From contig OX345636.1 in assembly GCA_947044365.1 (NCBI GenBank), positions 248,001 through 312,000 of the forward strand: a stretch of DNA of 64,000 nucleotides, given 5' to 3'. The position numbers and the translations under genes were made by a program. The notes beneath the pieces are model-generated. The model was not told the origin of the DNA. It did not search any database and worked only from the letters and a program-made list of their open reading frames with translations. Shown piece by piece: positions 26,301-37,601 of this stretch. Source of the DNA: Petrosia ficiformis (Eukaryota; Porifera; Demospongiae; Haplosclerida; Petrosiidae). How positions within the stretch are numbered: the stretch's first letter is position 1; every line of letters begins with the position of its first letter.

Positions 26301-28419
26301 CAATAAGTGCATAATGAAACAACTGATATATGTACAGTGAATTCATATACTTACAAGATGTTACATTATGATTACATAATTATAGTAATAATAATACACT
26401 TACATTGATAACAATGGGAATTCATTAATACTTTTTCTAACACAAAATGTTTTCCTACAAACATTCTCACTTATATATTTATCCAGTTACAGGAAGATTA
26501 TAATATAGTCCAGTATAATTACACCATTCATTTGAAGAAGGAAGAGTGTGATAAACAATTAGGTCACATAATTATATTCATGATTTTAAATACTGACTAT
26601 ATCAATCATCAAAATGATAATAGTGGTCAATGTCTTGTACGTGTCAATTGAAATAAAAATCAAGAAACTTTATTTTGGAAAGATGTCAAATACATTCTTC
26701 TTTATAAGCAACAGCCTATCCATTAATTTTGTTGAGCATATGCTACATTCAGAAATGTCATGAATGCTAATCATACTCATACAAACTATAATTAGTTAAC
26801 ATAAATCTGCTAATATGTATTTCACTAGATACTACATCCTACAAGTAAAATTTTTGTCTTTACCACAATATTGAAAAGAAAGCCTCACACATTAATCGGT
26901 GTATGAATATAAACATGTATAACACTTTATAATAATTATTATTTTTGGGTTTTACACAATTTAGTTTCTATAAACTATGTCTACTTAAAATTACATTTTC
27001 TATATGTAAATGATCCTATGACTATTAATGAAATTATATTTTGAAATAACCACATGACAAATGGAATTTATAAATGAATTTCTTTAAAAAAACTGCTCTT
27101 AACTAAATCTATTTTACTTATAAAATGTGACCCAAATTGGGAAATCTGCTTTTGTACAACATAATAATTTAATGCCTATATTCCAACACTAGCTTTTAAG
27201 CGATTTAATATCAATGGCAAACTAAATAATATAATTAAGAGGATCATTAACTGGTTTTCAACTATGTCAAATTTTATGGGATTCCAACATAAAAGGAACT
27301 AATACAAGTGTTTAAATGAAGGCATTTGTTCTAACTTATTAGAAGCCACAAGTGTGGTTATTCCAAATTGGGTCAAAAATCATTGTCATTATAAAAATTA
27401 TTATAATATAAAATTTATCAATTTTCAATAAATGTGAATATGAGAGTAAACTTACATATAGATCATTCATCCAGGAAACATTTATGTCGTTGCTGTCAAA
27501 TACTTCATTCAGGTACTCCATGTTTCCTTCAAAGGTTGACCGGAATACACTGACGTGCTGTAGTGCAAAAATAAGACAAAAAACGAAATATAAATAAAAT
27601 CTCAATACAAACTACTAATGAAATTTCTCATTATCAAGAGATATTATTTAAAATGATGTTTTGGTGATGAAAACACAAAATATAAGATTTTAGTATCTAT
27701 AAGTTATAATGATTATTAGTCCATTGTTAGCCCCAGGTATACATCACTGGGTGTATGGTGTTAATTGATAATTACTCATCAGAGAGTTCATTAATTTAAA
27801 TAGAAATTATAACAACAATGTCGTACTACAGCCAAGAAAAATTTGATTTTCCTGAAATTTCCTTGTTTGGTTCTTCATCTTTGGGATAAGTCACTAACTT
27901 CAGTGTCGCAATTATCATTTGAATTTTGGCTCGATGCAGTCACTGAGTGCATTGAGTCATAACCACATGAAAGTGTATTAGTATTTAGTTACCAGTATGT
28001 GAAAATTTGAAATTACAAGAAGATATAGAGGGACAAGTTAGGAGAATAAGGCATCTGTGGATAACTAGATGTCTTTAGGGTAAACACTCATTATCACATT
28101 AATACTGGTATATATCATTATGGATCATAATCATAATATAAAATCATAAGCTAATATTGAATTGTTGAGAGTGAAATTATATTGTAACTAACTATCTTCA
28201 TGATTATTGATAGTCAGGTAGTCAGGTAGTCAGTAGCCATCATAAAAATAACAATGATTTCAAAGTACATAACATGTATGATAATAACAAGCAACAGTAT
28301 CAAGTGTTTTGGTGTACATGAATACTTACAAGAGCATATATTGGGTCCGAACATTGTGAGATTATTTCTTGCACTCTCTTTATATTCTTGTTTTGATGTG
28401 CACAAAGGAGACTGCCATT
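9274..28419 (-). CDS. Ankyrin-repeat protein with unknown beta-rich C-terminal domain (5' end not found)
   Basis: Eight minus-strand exons join in one frame: 28330-28419, 27456-27557, 23244-23342, 11331-11429, 10659-10733, 9949-10009, 9579-9697, 9274-9486 (858 nt, 285 residues plus stop). All have GT-AG borders and matching phases. The first five are ankyrin-type modules, roughly one repeat per exon and all phase 0; the clearest is YGNTPLHEAALYGREDVVKL at 11331-11429. The repeats probably form a protein-binding solenoid. A linker (KEDMKVKPLDN) leads to a C-terminal domain of about 110 residues (motifs YVAGWFEIIIQG, NPGPPPKFRVEVVN) that I do not recognise. No signal peptide or start codon is visible, so 5' exons are missing. 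More ankyrin exons may hide in the 11.8-kb and 4.1-kb introns. The exons could in principle belong to two genes. Confidence 0.72.
9523..9576. repeat. (TA)n microsatellite in the last intron of the ankyrin gene
   Basis: TATATA tract filling most of the 92-bp intron between 9579 and 9486. Confidence 0.85.
11331..11429 (-). CDS. Ankyrin repeat exon (canonical 33-residue repeat)
   Basis: Exactly 33 codons between an AG acceptor and a GT donor. It matches the ankyrin consensus closely: GNTPLHEAA, VVKLLIENGAN. Both borders are phase 0, so the exon could be duplicated or skipped without breaking the frame. Confidence 0.88.
11794..12362 (+). mobile_element. piggyBac-like MITE, copy 1 (TTAA ends)
   Basis: Ends are TTAA plus CCCTTAGAGCACTGA in inverted orientation, typical of piggyBac-type nonautonomous elements. 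Just inside the left end is a perfect palindrome, TGTCACATATATGTGACA. A C/G-rich hairpin (GGGGTGTCCCCC) lies near 11955. Copy 2 is at 15880-16482, same orientation. The open frames inside are not genes. Confidence 0.85.
12484..12532. repeat. (GT)n microsatellite
   Basis: GTGTGT tract followed by a diffuse GTAT-rich region to about 12610. Confidence 0.85.
12611..13429. other. Intronic AT-rich sequence, no feature recognised
   Basis: Lies inside the 11.8-kb intron between ankyrin exons 23244-23342 and 11331-11429. A short GC-rich patch near 13105-13140 recalls the start of the 7.9-kb repeat. Confidence 0.4.
13430..13911 (-). repeat. Dispersed repeat, copy 2 (inverted relative to 7915-8720)
   Basis: Its reverse complement aligns with 7915-8500 through several blocks, including the TGTGTCTG stretch and AAAAATAACAACA. 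The two copies are opposite in orientation and about 5 kb apart. Confidence 0.6.
14576..15132 (+). mobile_element. pogo/Tc1-like MITE (TA target duplication)
   Basis: Inverted termini CAGTGGAACCcCtgtATAACGgCCAC and its diverged partner at 15107-15132 are flanked on both sides by TA. CAGTGGAACC-type termini with TA duplications are typical of pogo/Tigger-class elements. 557 bp, no coding capacity; it repeats GGCCGTTATAT near both ends. Confidence 0.82.
15135..15879. other. Intronic AT-rich sequence, nothing recognised
   Basis: No domain, RNA or TE terminus seen between the MITEs at 14576-15132 and 15880-16482. Confidence 0.45.
15880..16482 (+). mobile_element. piggyBac-like MITE, copy 2 (TTAA ends)
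   Basis: Same family as 11794-12362: TTAA ends, CCCTTA-type inverted termini, the internal TGTCACATATATGTGACA palindrome and the G-rich hairpin. It is about 34 bp longer through small insertions near 15980-16015. Confidence 0.85.
19291..19308. repeat. (GT)n microsatellite at the 5' junction of a LINE
   Basis: GTGTGT tract directly before the truncated LINE. Confidence 0.8.
19309..20340 (+). mobile_element. 5'-truncated LINE, RT C-terminal half
   Basis: The open frame 19309-20130 starts just before the RT active-site motif QFADDAATYA, then continues through the thumb/connection region of LINE ORF2 (FPYLGSIIMRDGE, VLFYAAETWTI, RCIRSILGVS, RWIGHIACM). After a stop at 20128-20130 other frames encode a C-terminal zinc-finger-like tail (GRSFRRKGDITRH). 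The upstream RT, endonuclease and ORF1 are absent, as expected from 5' truncation during target-primed reverse transcription. It lies in an intron of the DUF7869-like pseudogene, opposite in sense. A long (GT)n tract follows at 20341. Confidence 0.85.
20341..20394. repeat. (GT)n microsatellite at the 3' end of the LINE
   Basis: Uninterrupted GT tract of about 54 bp; it may derive from a simple-repeat LINE tail. Confidence 0.88.
21110..21910. other. Intronic sequence, nothing recognised
   Basis: Short open frame at 21390-21662 lacks any recognisable domain. Confidence 0.4.
21911..22040. repeat. Imperfect hairpin (about 48-bp arms)
   Basis: Arms 21911-21959 and 21993-22040 are imperfect inverted repeats sharing CCTGTTATAT and CAGTGCTT, with a 33-bp loop. 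It could be a fold-back element or a structured transcript. Confidence 0.6.
22905..23191. repeat. Long fold-back repeat (about 122-bp arms)
   Basis: Arms 22905-23027 and 23070-23191 are nearly perfect inverted copies (e.g. GATGTAGGGATGTCA and its complement; AACAAACCACTTCCATA and its complement) around a 42-bp spacer. It begins 53 bp from ankyrin exon 23244-23342, in the downstream intron. Confidence 0.85.
23244..23342 (-). CDS. Ankyrin repeat exon
   Basis: 33 codons, phase 0 at both ends, between AG and GT. The sequence DGQSFLHKSADSGQTDICHF then LISKGVNINQVDK matches the ankyrin pattern of two helices followed by a turn. Confidence 0.82.
24033..26140 (+). pseudogene. Broken reverse-transcriptase element with N-terminal CXC-type cysteine domain
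   Basis: The first segment (24033-24473) has a cysteine array like tesmin/CXC domains: CYKCGITGSCLRCSC then SCVPSKHGKCKN. Same-frame segment 24519-25031 contains a gag/N-terminal RT-like region (LKGQVRFATRWITDR). RT motifs follow in other frames: KFPGVRPIGIGEVLWR (25118-25531), GYGVLLVDAKNAFNSV (25381-25596), EGVTQGDPIS (near 25640), WYADDSACVAF (near 25735, catalytic YADD), then GLRFLGGYIGED and PQAAFAVLVKS (25817-26140). At least one in-frame stop and four frameshifts or stops break it. No LTRs were seen; it resembles a widespread invertebrate RT family I cannot name. It is antisense to the ankyrin gene, inside its 4.1-kb intron. Confidence 0.8.
26141..27455. other. Intronic AT-rich sequence, nothing recognised
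   Basis: Between the RT pseudogene and ankyrin exon 27456-27557; no coding or TE signal. Confidence 0.45.
27456..27557 (-). CDS. Divergent ankyrin-type exon
   Basis: 34 codons, phase 0 at both ends. The sequence HVSVFRSTFEGNMEYLNEVF fits ankyrin helices loosely, so it is assigned mainly by size, phase and position. Confidence 0.6.
28330..28419 (-). CDS. Divergent ankyrin-type exon, most 5' one found
   Basis: 30 codons, phase 0 at both ends, GT-AG borders. The sequence SLLCAHQNKNIKRVQEIISQ resembles the start of an ankyrin stack. No start codon lies in it, so at least one more exon lies upstream. Confidence 0.58.
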
Positions 28420-29276
28420 CTATAGTATAAAACATAAACAATAAAAAGCAGTTGCATTTAAAAATTCATTTGGTAGTCACTTTATCATAATTGAAATTAT
28501 AAATTGTGAAAATTATACAATATATAAACTTTACAATTATGAATATAAAAGAATATATAATTGTTATTATACATGTATCTATTGATATTCATTAGTCATT
28601 ATGTCATATATGTTAGATCATCAAATAATCAAAATATCATGATATATGATAAATAATCTGTTATGAGTAAAATGACATCATTAATGAAATTATTCAATTT
28701 CACAATAATCATTATCTCTCTTATAAAATGTTAATAAATTAATGGTATCAATAATCATTCACACACATGAACTGTATATGATGTATCAAATACATGTTAG
28801 AATATAATAGAAAATCATATAATATAAGAACTGAATATTGTAATTTCTATTATCATAAAATTAATAAAAATCACATTTAAATTTGTATTAGGGCTGGAGA
28901 CAAAAAATCATTGAAATTTTCTTTGTTTGGTATGCATGTCAAGACATAATATTATATATAAAGTTTTAATGATACTAATAATTATGCATTTAAAATTATA
29001 TAATTTCATAAGTGTATAAATGGAAGGTGGGTTTGGAATGGATATAAAAAATAATAATAATTTGATTACTTTCCTCTAAAGTGGTTTTATAAACATACAT
29101 GTAGTAATATATCTATCATTATTATAATACACTAATATGAATGATATAATATATTGATATGTTAGTATCTAGAGAATGATAAAATAGCAGATCAATGAAC
29201 TAGTAGTATGATGTATTGTAATAATACTTTGGTGATAGTTAAGTACATGTTCATTTTATAAATATAGTATTATCAT
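28420..29276. other. AT-rich, nothing recognised
   Basis: No open frame with a recognisable domain. The 5' exon and promoter of the ankyrin gene may lie here or further right but could not be identified. Confidence 0.4.
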
Positions 29277-29420
29277 GTAACTGTGACCGTCTCTGTGAAA
29301 ACCAGTCTGATAGATTAAAATATAATTTGGAGATATGACAGATAATAGTGTGCTGAATTACTAATTAATTTTGATATCTTAATCCATAAGACTGGTTTAC
29401 GCAGAGCTGGTCACAGTTAC
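29277..29420. mobile_element. Small MITE with 32-bp inverted termini
   Basis: Left end GTAACTGTGACCgtCTCTG and the complement of the right end share about 28 of 32 positions. 144 bp in all, no coding capacity. The target duplication is unclear. Confidence 0.75.
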
Positions 29421-32400
29421 TAATGAAACTTAATGTGGTTGATATGAATAGTTATAACAATACCAAATTTTTGATACGTTATACAGCGATTGAGGTTTGA
29501 ATAATGCTGACAAATCAGTATAGTTTGGTGTAGTATAATTTTTGAATAATTTACATGTATTACATGTCCAGAAAGACTGGATACCAAGGTAGATATATTC
29601 AAACCAATGTTACCTAAGTTTAACATTATTTGTATTACCAGCATTAAAAAGGGATAGTACCTATAGTATGAAGGCTGGTTTACAATATTTTGTACTGAGT
29701 GCAGTTTCTTTGGGTTTCTTTTTATTTGGGTGCGTTTTACTATCTGTAATCATGAGAGAAACAAATATACAAGTAACAAATTCAGTGATGAGTGAAGATG
29801 TTAGTCAAATCCTTATCAGTATTTCTTTATTATTTAAGTTATCTGAACACCACAATCACATGTGAGCCCCAGATGGATAAAATGGACCCCTGAAAACTAC
29901 TATGGCTTTGTTGGCTACTGTTCCCAAAAATTTGAATGTTTTCTTTTTTAGTACAAATCGAGCCAGTAACTAATGTGGTGTTAGTGTTTAACACAATATC
30001 AAACTAGCTGACATAAAACAATATTTATATATCCGATCTGAATCACCTAACTAGTTTCTGTGTTGGCCAGGTAATTCAGTTTTTCCTGGAAATGGATGCT
30101 TATATCCGGTGTGTTCCTCTACATAACCGAGTATTGGTGTAAAGTATAAATCTTATAATACTATGATTATAATTCAAAAGACTCAGCTTCACATATCGGT
30201 GGTTTTCAACCAGCTTTCAAAAAAATAGCTATCTTCATAACTCATAGGGTAAACAACATAACTTAAACAGTCCCTCTTTGTCTCAATGATAATTATATAC
30301 TTGTCAAAGTTGGGATAATTTCTTGTACTTCTTTCAGTTAGCTTCCTTCTTCATCAGCTGACTTGTTATTCTTAATTAATGGTTCTTGCTTTACACACTA
30401 ATCTTTCTTTCACTACCCACTGGTGCAATGCTTTTCCTTTTGCAGATTAAAACACAAATTTGTGGGTGGCACATGGGATGTGATTGGTCAGACACAAAAC
30501 TTAGTCAAAACATGCCATTTTGCTTCTAATTTAAAGGAAGTCGGAATATTGGAACTATGTATATGATATCGATGATTGGAAATATGTGGTTATAAACATT
30601 GTAATACAGTAGGGCTTCATACAAGAATTTTGTTAGGGAGCAGAAAGAATCATTCATGTAAAGCAATGTACTCTGATTAGTTTATGTTGGACAGGAAAGA
30701 TTATTATAACTCATAGGTTGCATCTGCTTGGCTTTTTGGGTCCTGGAAAGCTTGAAGCGGACATGTTATAGCTAGCTTGGTGAAACACATTCAACTGAAA
30801 GTTATGGGATGTAGTGAAGGTAGTAGGATGATGCCTGTATGAGTGTTACCTACAACATTTATTCATATTTAGCAATAAATACGTTATTAATTACCATTTT
30901 ATATTCCACTAAGTTAGTGAGATAACTTCTTATAATAATTAGAATATAATCATAAGAAAAATGAAATTCACAAATTATTATTATAAGGCATTTATGTTAA
31001 CATCCTTGCAGATTCCTCTTTTGTTTTCTTGGCATTTAAAAAAAAATTTCCGTGTCAAGCACAGACAGATAATTGTACTACAAACATTTTAGCCAGTAAT
31101 ATTTTCCTGTACTACAACTACAATTGTTTTAATATGAAGTACATTGTACTATTTCATAAGCCACTAAGTGCTTTTATAGGGACTTATGAAGTGATCCTAC
31201 CCTTGTGTGACAAAAATAAAAATAATGAGGATTCCACAATTTGTCACCATCTCCACTCAGAAAATGGGAAGAAAATTGCCTCCAAAATGTATGTGTGGAA
31301 TGACTAATAGTGATGTTGTGGTGAAATATGTCTATTCATTGAGCTATTATAGTTATGTGTGTCATAATAAATGAAATAGATATTTCTAGAATGTGAATCA
31401 TATAAATGATGTTTTATGAATAGCGAATTACACCATAAATATTACTATAAGTAATTTCAACTACTGTACAAAAGAATAAAATGTAGTGAGGCATCAACAA
31501 AGTATAATCAATTAATCATGTATGAGGTGTCTCACAATTCAGTTTAAAAACAATGTTAAAGTTTTTTTAATGCTCAGCTAATTGTAGGATGAGATAATTA
31601 AAAAAATTGTTGATTTTATAGCAAAGATTAGATGAATTTAAACTATAGATATTCAAAAGTACTTGGTACTATGCATGGTGTCGTTGGACATGACTACAGG
31701 TGGATATGGCCAATCACAATGTAGAATTTGTAACTTGACATTTAACAAAATTAATTATGAAAATTCATAATAACACCTGCTATCTAGTATCTAGACATAC
31801 AAAACTAGTAAGCTTTTCACTACAATTAATATTTTTTTCTTTTCTCTCTAATTTTTACCTATCATTATACTATACCTTTTTTAAGAATTCAATGACTGCT
31901 TTTTTGTTATACTGAACTAACAGTTATGTGGCTTAAACAAGTCGTTCACTAATATTGATTTAGTAATATAATTGCACAATGATGTGCATGATAATCATCA
32001 GATATATAACTAACAAGAAATTTTAATTTCCCATTTTCATTACTTTTGCAATACACTGTAAGAAAGTACATTGAACAATAGACTACCATCTCAAACTGGA
32101 GTGAAGCTGAAATGTGCATGCACAATATAATTTCCAAATGGACACACAAACATTGTTGTTGACAGCTCAAGTTTAACTTATTATTCACAAGATAGACTAG
32201 TCATTCAGGCAACTCCTTATTAAAATATACAATCATTTTCACTGCATTGTAAAGAGCCTATGATACAGCTTAATCTGTAGCTAACTAAGTAATCACAACA
32301 TGTCATTATGGTGTTTTACATGTGTGAGGAAAACTTAATGTTAAAAGTGTTTCCTATATACATATGTACAAATTATTTTAGTATAAATACATTACATTTA

Positions 32401-34092
32401 ATGTTATTATCCCAATAATATTAAAAATTACAATTTTACACACTAAACAGAGTTATTATTGTTTATAAACTATCATAAGGCAAACATGTAATTTAAAACT
32501 ACATGTATTAATATATGTGCTCATGTAACTTGTAATATGTTTTATGAGAAACTGTAAACACACATTAGTTACGTGCAACTACATATGTGTGACCTCAAAA
32601 TACTTCTAAAGACAAAAATCTGAAGACAATTTTGGACTGAAATGTAGAAATGATAAAACTGTCGTATGAGGTGTCCATTTAGAAGTACAAGCAATAATTC
32701 CCTGCAACCTCTCTCATGTTTATTAAAATACTAAATAAGTTTACTACAGTGAAGTAGTAAGAACCAGAATGCTCTAATTAGCACCAGTGAGAAATAGTTA
32801 GTAGGGTTGGAAGAGATCCTTTCTTTGACTATCCCGATATCCAGACACAAAAACAATCATGTACCTCAGTAAATGCTTAAGAGTCATAACTTTTTTTGCA
32901 ATAAAATACAAAATATTTTCTCACTTTTCACTGTAAGCAACTGTTTATTGGTGTTTATACAGATTTTGCACTAAAAGGCTGGTAACATGGATCTAACACC
33001 ATTTTAATGAAATTTCAATTCCATGTTCGTTTTCTGTACATCCACAAACATTAAAGATTTTGGATGCTCAGTTCAGCATATAGTATTAGTACAATGCAGG
33101 TTAGTCTACACTTTGTAAAATACCACATTAGAGAGTTTGAAATGGTTGGATGATCTAAACAGAATTACACCATTGTGCTATACTGAAACATGAATGTTTG
33201 ATTACTTAGTGCACTTAGTGCACTAAACCCATTCAATTCTGAAACCTTCATTATAATATAATACAAAAAAGTACTTTGTATTCAGATAATATCAGTATGT
33301 ACTTCACTTACTAGTTGCATTTTTTCACCATAAGTTAAATGGGTTTGTGACATTGTCACAGTTTATTCAATCACTTTACTGAAGATGAAACCAAGTAACC
33401 ATCTAAGAAGCAAACGAAAGTAATCATGACAACGTGTTTTCTGTTAGAAATCATGAATACCATAATACGTTTTAACATTAAATGTGTATTCAAATAGAAT
33501 CTTTCCAAATATGTTTCTAAGCCATGGTGGCTGATTGTTACTTTCCTAAGCCATCATGGCTGATTGTTATTACTGGTGGCTGTTACTTGTTTCTATGCCA
33601 TTTGCTAGCATCCTAGGCACATGAAATTTCCTATATAATATTAAGGAGGGTATTTGCAATGCATTGTTGAGTCAACCCTTAGGATGTTTTACTGTGTTGC
33701 TGAATTAAAAATATGCTATATTATGTGCCAAGATATACATACACAAAGAAAAATTGGTCAAAAGTAGTTGCTTGTTGCAGAAAAATTTCACTCAACTGAT
33801 ACAATATTAATGTAATTTATTTTATGATTAAACCTTATACACATACATTGAATGTTTGTCAACTGAAATTAATTTGTTTTCAGTTGTAATGAAATGAACT
33901 GGTTTACTCTACATAATAGTGAAATATTTAGCAAATGAAGACATTCTTTATCAACTCTTCAACAAAAGCCTTTTAAAATACAAATTATAGTACGAAACTA
34001 AACAGTAAAAAGCTTTGCTGATGCTTTGCCCACATTAAAGCACCCCACTAAATACAGTATATAGAGGAGTGTGAAGTGGTGGTCATTCTTTT
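29421..34092. other. 4.7-kb gene-poor stretch
   Basis: Only short open frames without domain signatures. A 27-bp direct duplication (TAAGCCATGGTGGCTGATTG type) lies at about 33519-33572. No TE termini or RNA genes recognised. Confidence 0.45.
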
Positions 34093-34168
34093 GTTGTCAT
34101 AACTCAGTGGTGAGAGCACTGGCGGCAGAAAACAGTGGCCCTGCATGGGTTTGATTCCCAGTGACTAC
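34093..34168 (+). tRNA. tRNA pseudogene or tRNA-derived SINE head
   Basis: A cloverleaf can be drawn: acceptor stem GTTGTCA/TGACTAC (6 of 7 pairs), D-arm with A-box-like TAACTCAGTGGTGAGAGCAC, T-arm with B-box-like GGGTTTGATTCCC. The anticodon stem has two mismatches and position 33 is G rather than T; the nominal anticodon would be CAG. These defects argue for a pseudogene or SINE rather than a working tRNA. Confidence 0.55.
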
Positions 34169-35072
34169 TAACATTTTATTTCACTTTCCTCTTTCAGCAT
34201 TATTCATACAATTTAGCATTCAAACTATAACATATATAATGTTTAGACTACCAATGATTTTCACAGAAAAGCAGACACTCTCTTTTTAGGAAACAACATG
34301 ACCGCAGCTGGACTTGAACCACTGACATTTGATCCCCCCCCCCTTTTTTAAATAAGAGTGCCAATCAAACTGGGACTACTTGATGAGAACTAATTAGACT
34401 AATGTAAAATGTTTACCAAACCTACTAAGAACACAATACGTCACAAGCACTCAACTGATTTATAAAAACACAGTTAACATGATATTAGAAGACATACCTG
34501 ATGACACGAGGACTGGCTTTCACAATCGTTTTTAATTTTCAGTCATATCCGAGAGTAAATTACAGTGGTGTCCCCAGGCCGCCCACGCACTAACGTCAGC
34601 ATGTAGCATGTTTGTTGAAGAAGTTATACTGAATATGAAACGAGTATTTCTCTGCTTTAAAATTAATAACTGCTCAGTGTACTGATGATGGTATACCTGG
34701 ATCTGTCTGACTAAACCTCGTGATAATGTTAGCTTTAAAATGGTTGTTTGTGCAGGTATATCTTGACAGTTGACTAAATATGATGGAACTTGATTTATCA
34801 GAAATGCTCCCTCTACATTATGTTGAATATTCAAACTGGTATGACACTAGATAAGGTACTGCACTGTTAAACATTTGAGTAACCATTACTCTAAGAGTTG
34901 CAGTAGCCAGGCAAATAAAACTTCAAGGGAGTAAATCTGATTACTCCAAAAGAATTGTGGTAACACCTTTTCAGAGTTGCGAATGTGGAGAGTAAAAGTG
35001 ACATTGACAAAAATTCTTCTGAATAAGAACTATACATAAAGGAGTAGATAATAATTGCTATTAAATTTATAA
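34169..35072. other. No gene recognised
   Basis: A weaker B-box-like motif on the minus strand near 34305-34330 is noted but not called. A minus-strand open frame at 34532-34834 lacks a recognisable domain. Confidence 0.4.
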
Positions 35073-36915
35073 TTATACTACAGTAATGGCATATTTATAA
35101 TTATGAACATGCATGTAAACAGTATCTTTTAACGGATGGTCAAAATACTCGTAAGTAGAGTACAGACTTATGTGGGTAGCTTCAGGCTGTTCTTGATTCC
35201 CATCAGAGTATTCTTTAGGAGAATTAGTAGAGGGTACATAGGTCTTGGGTATACTATGGCAAAAACAAAGCATCCACAAATCAAGTTTGCCAGAGCATCT
35301 TCAAGTGTACTTGTGATGACTAAGAACTGAGACTCAACATATATGAAGTAATCTGTTATATCGTCACTGTCAGCAACAAATATGAATGGTTCTTTACTTT
35401 TCAGTTTATGCACTTCCTCATCCATCTAGATGCAGACTACTTGATGCTAGAGTGAGCATGCATAGTGGTTCCTTATCATTCTTCATGCATTTTCAATTAT
35501 CCCATGTAGAATTTTTACCATAAATTATTGAAGTACTTGATTGGTTATGTTATGTACATGTGTAGCTGTTATTATGAACTAAAGCACAATTACCTTTTTG
35601 GAGAGTTTACAATCTACAACTGAATACCTTTCTTATTGTACTAATAGCATGCAGTAATATAGAATGAAGAAGAGTAGGTGCAGCTGTAATATTCCAGCTA
35701 GCATATACTCAGACACTGTTTTTGACAATTGACATCTATACATTGCATGTGAGTGCTTCAATTACTTTAACAATACGTGTCATGATTTCACCAAAGTCAA
35801 TGAATTAAAGATGGAAGATACAACAAGAAATGCACTTACCATGCATGAGCGTAGGATACTACATTTTGTCTTCTGTGATCTTGGGTATAGTAGGTGCTCA
35901 GTGCAGCTGCAGTTATACACTTCTCTGTATCATCTGTAGAAGTGGGTACATGTACATGTAAATGTGCTATTCATGAAAATGTCCTTGAATTAAAAAAATG
36001 TCAAGTGAATGCACTAAGCTTTTCCTACAGTGTATTAAGCATTTTACCATGGCACTCAGTGGGATAATAAAGGTCACCAAAAAATAATGTATATTCACAT
36101 CGTTTGCGCATTATCTAATTTCAGCCTTTAAAAGCTCAAATATTATGCCACATCAACGCACTGTAAAGAACACAATTAATAATAATTACTTGGTATTACA
36201 TGAGAGGTATATTTCAATCATCACCTTTTAAATCAGCAAGTTTAATTTTGATTGCAGTGCTTGATAAAGCCTTTTTTTCTATGTATCCCAGTATAGTAGA
36301 TGAATGTAGAAACGGCTAGGGGTAGACCCTGGCTACTTTGTTAGGTGGTTCATCCACACTGTCATTGTTTGAATCGTTTGGTAATTTCCTTTTTGATTCC
36401 TTTCTGTAATTTTTAAATCTGTTTATTAGTTATCTTCGAAGGTTGCCTGCATATAACAGTAAGAACATGTACATGTACTTAGGGAATAAACATCATATCA
36501 TTTATATGTGAGCTATCATAGAAAATACACTACTACTAAATCTAATAATTTGATCAAACACTTGCATGTATCTTCAAATAATATTTAGTAGTGTCGCATT
36601 TTCTATGGCTAGTGACATAATTATATGATTATATATGGAAGTATGAAATATATAGAAACTGTTACATGACACATTACTCTCACATAGCCTCATCCAAAAC
36701 AGTCAGAAAGGATTGGACTCATGGTAAGTAGGGTAGGTTGCATGCACCACAACTAGTGTGGACACAGCAGCAATCATCTCTTTCTGGACTGAACTTGTGA
36801 TGCTCGATTTGTCTTCACTGTTTAGTACCATCATTGTACAAGTACAAAAATGTTTAGGCATTTGGAAGTTCTGAAGCCAGTTAGAATGTGGTTGAACATT
36901 AGTTCCAATCATCAC
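35073..36915 (-). pseudogene. Decayed relative of the transposon accessory gene at 38548-40656
   Basis: Three minus-strand segments match the order of that gene's family. 36915-36703 reads NWLQNFQMPKHFCT and ends in a YPTYHE-type segment (compare LPKHYSAEVE and YPTHDDY in the intact copy). 36425-36300 reads NRFKNYRKESKRKLPND (a short basic exon). 35425-35170 reads FVFAIVYPRPMYPLLILL (compare YFVFNIGYIKG). Exon borders are only partly visible and intervening exons are missing. This suggests another copy of the same transposon family, but no matching transposase gene or termini were found beside it. Confidence 0.5.
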
Positions 36916-37243
36916 AATGCAGTTAGATGTACCAGAAACCTCCTATGTACAATGCAATGCAGAGAAACAACGTAATCATAATAATGATAGTATTTGAGTT
37001 TAGAAAGACACTGCAAAGTCTGTAATAACTTTATAAAAATCATGTCAGTAATATGATTTTTCTATATAACTGTGTTGTACATGCATGTACTGCATGAATG
37101 ACTATATACTTTAACTATAGTAAAGAAGCTGATCAAACATACATGTAGAGCTTTTAGTGAAAGTTCCTGAGCGTCATCATGCACATTTTGATGTTACTCA
37201 AATTAATGGTCTATTGCTAAGATAGCGCTGTATTATTAAAAGG

Positions 37244-37601
37244 CAAGGGCGTAGCCAGGAAGAATGAATAGGGTAGGCTAAACGTAAATGGCGCGCGCTC
37301 CGAAAATTTTAGCTAATTAATTTTCATATTGGGTGTGGTCAATTAATAATCTCGTAACAGTTGACTAATCCAGCCTAATATGGCGCTATAGAAGTTATCT
37401 CAAGTTATATTTACTGAAAAGAATCAAAAGTTGTCTGGAAAACAATTATATTTCCAACATAATTATCATTATTATTTATCCTGTAAGTATATAATTTATT
37501 TTAATTTTACTATATACGGTATTTGAGAAGTAATTAAGAAATAGTTCCAAATCTGAGGGTAGGCTAAAGCCTACCCTAGCCTACTGCTAGCTACGCCCTT
37601 G
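37244..37601 (+). mobile_element. hAT-type MITE with 8-bp target duplication
   Basis: 358 bp, inverted termini CAAGGGCGTAGC, flanked by perfect 8-bp direct repeats TTAAAAGG at 37236-37243 and 37602-37609. An 8-bp duplication with CA(A/G)GGG..TA ends is characteristic of hAT elements. Confidence 0.92.

Noticed and set aside
31029..31307. Plus-strand 92-codon open frame
   Set aside because: No ATG (non-standard start), no domain, no splice context or repeats.
34290..34370. Minus-strand tRNA-like B box (GGTTCAAGTCC)
   Set aside because: No matching acceptor stem and a poly-C/T run replaces the anticodon arm.
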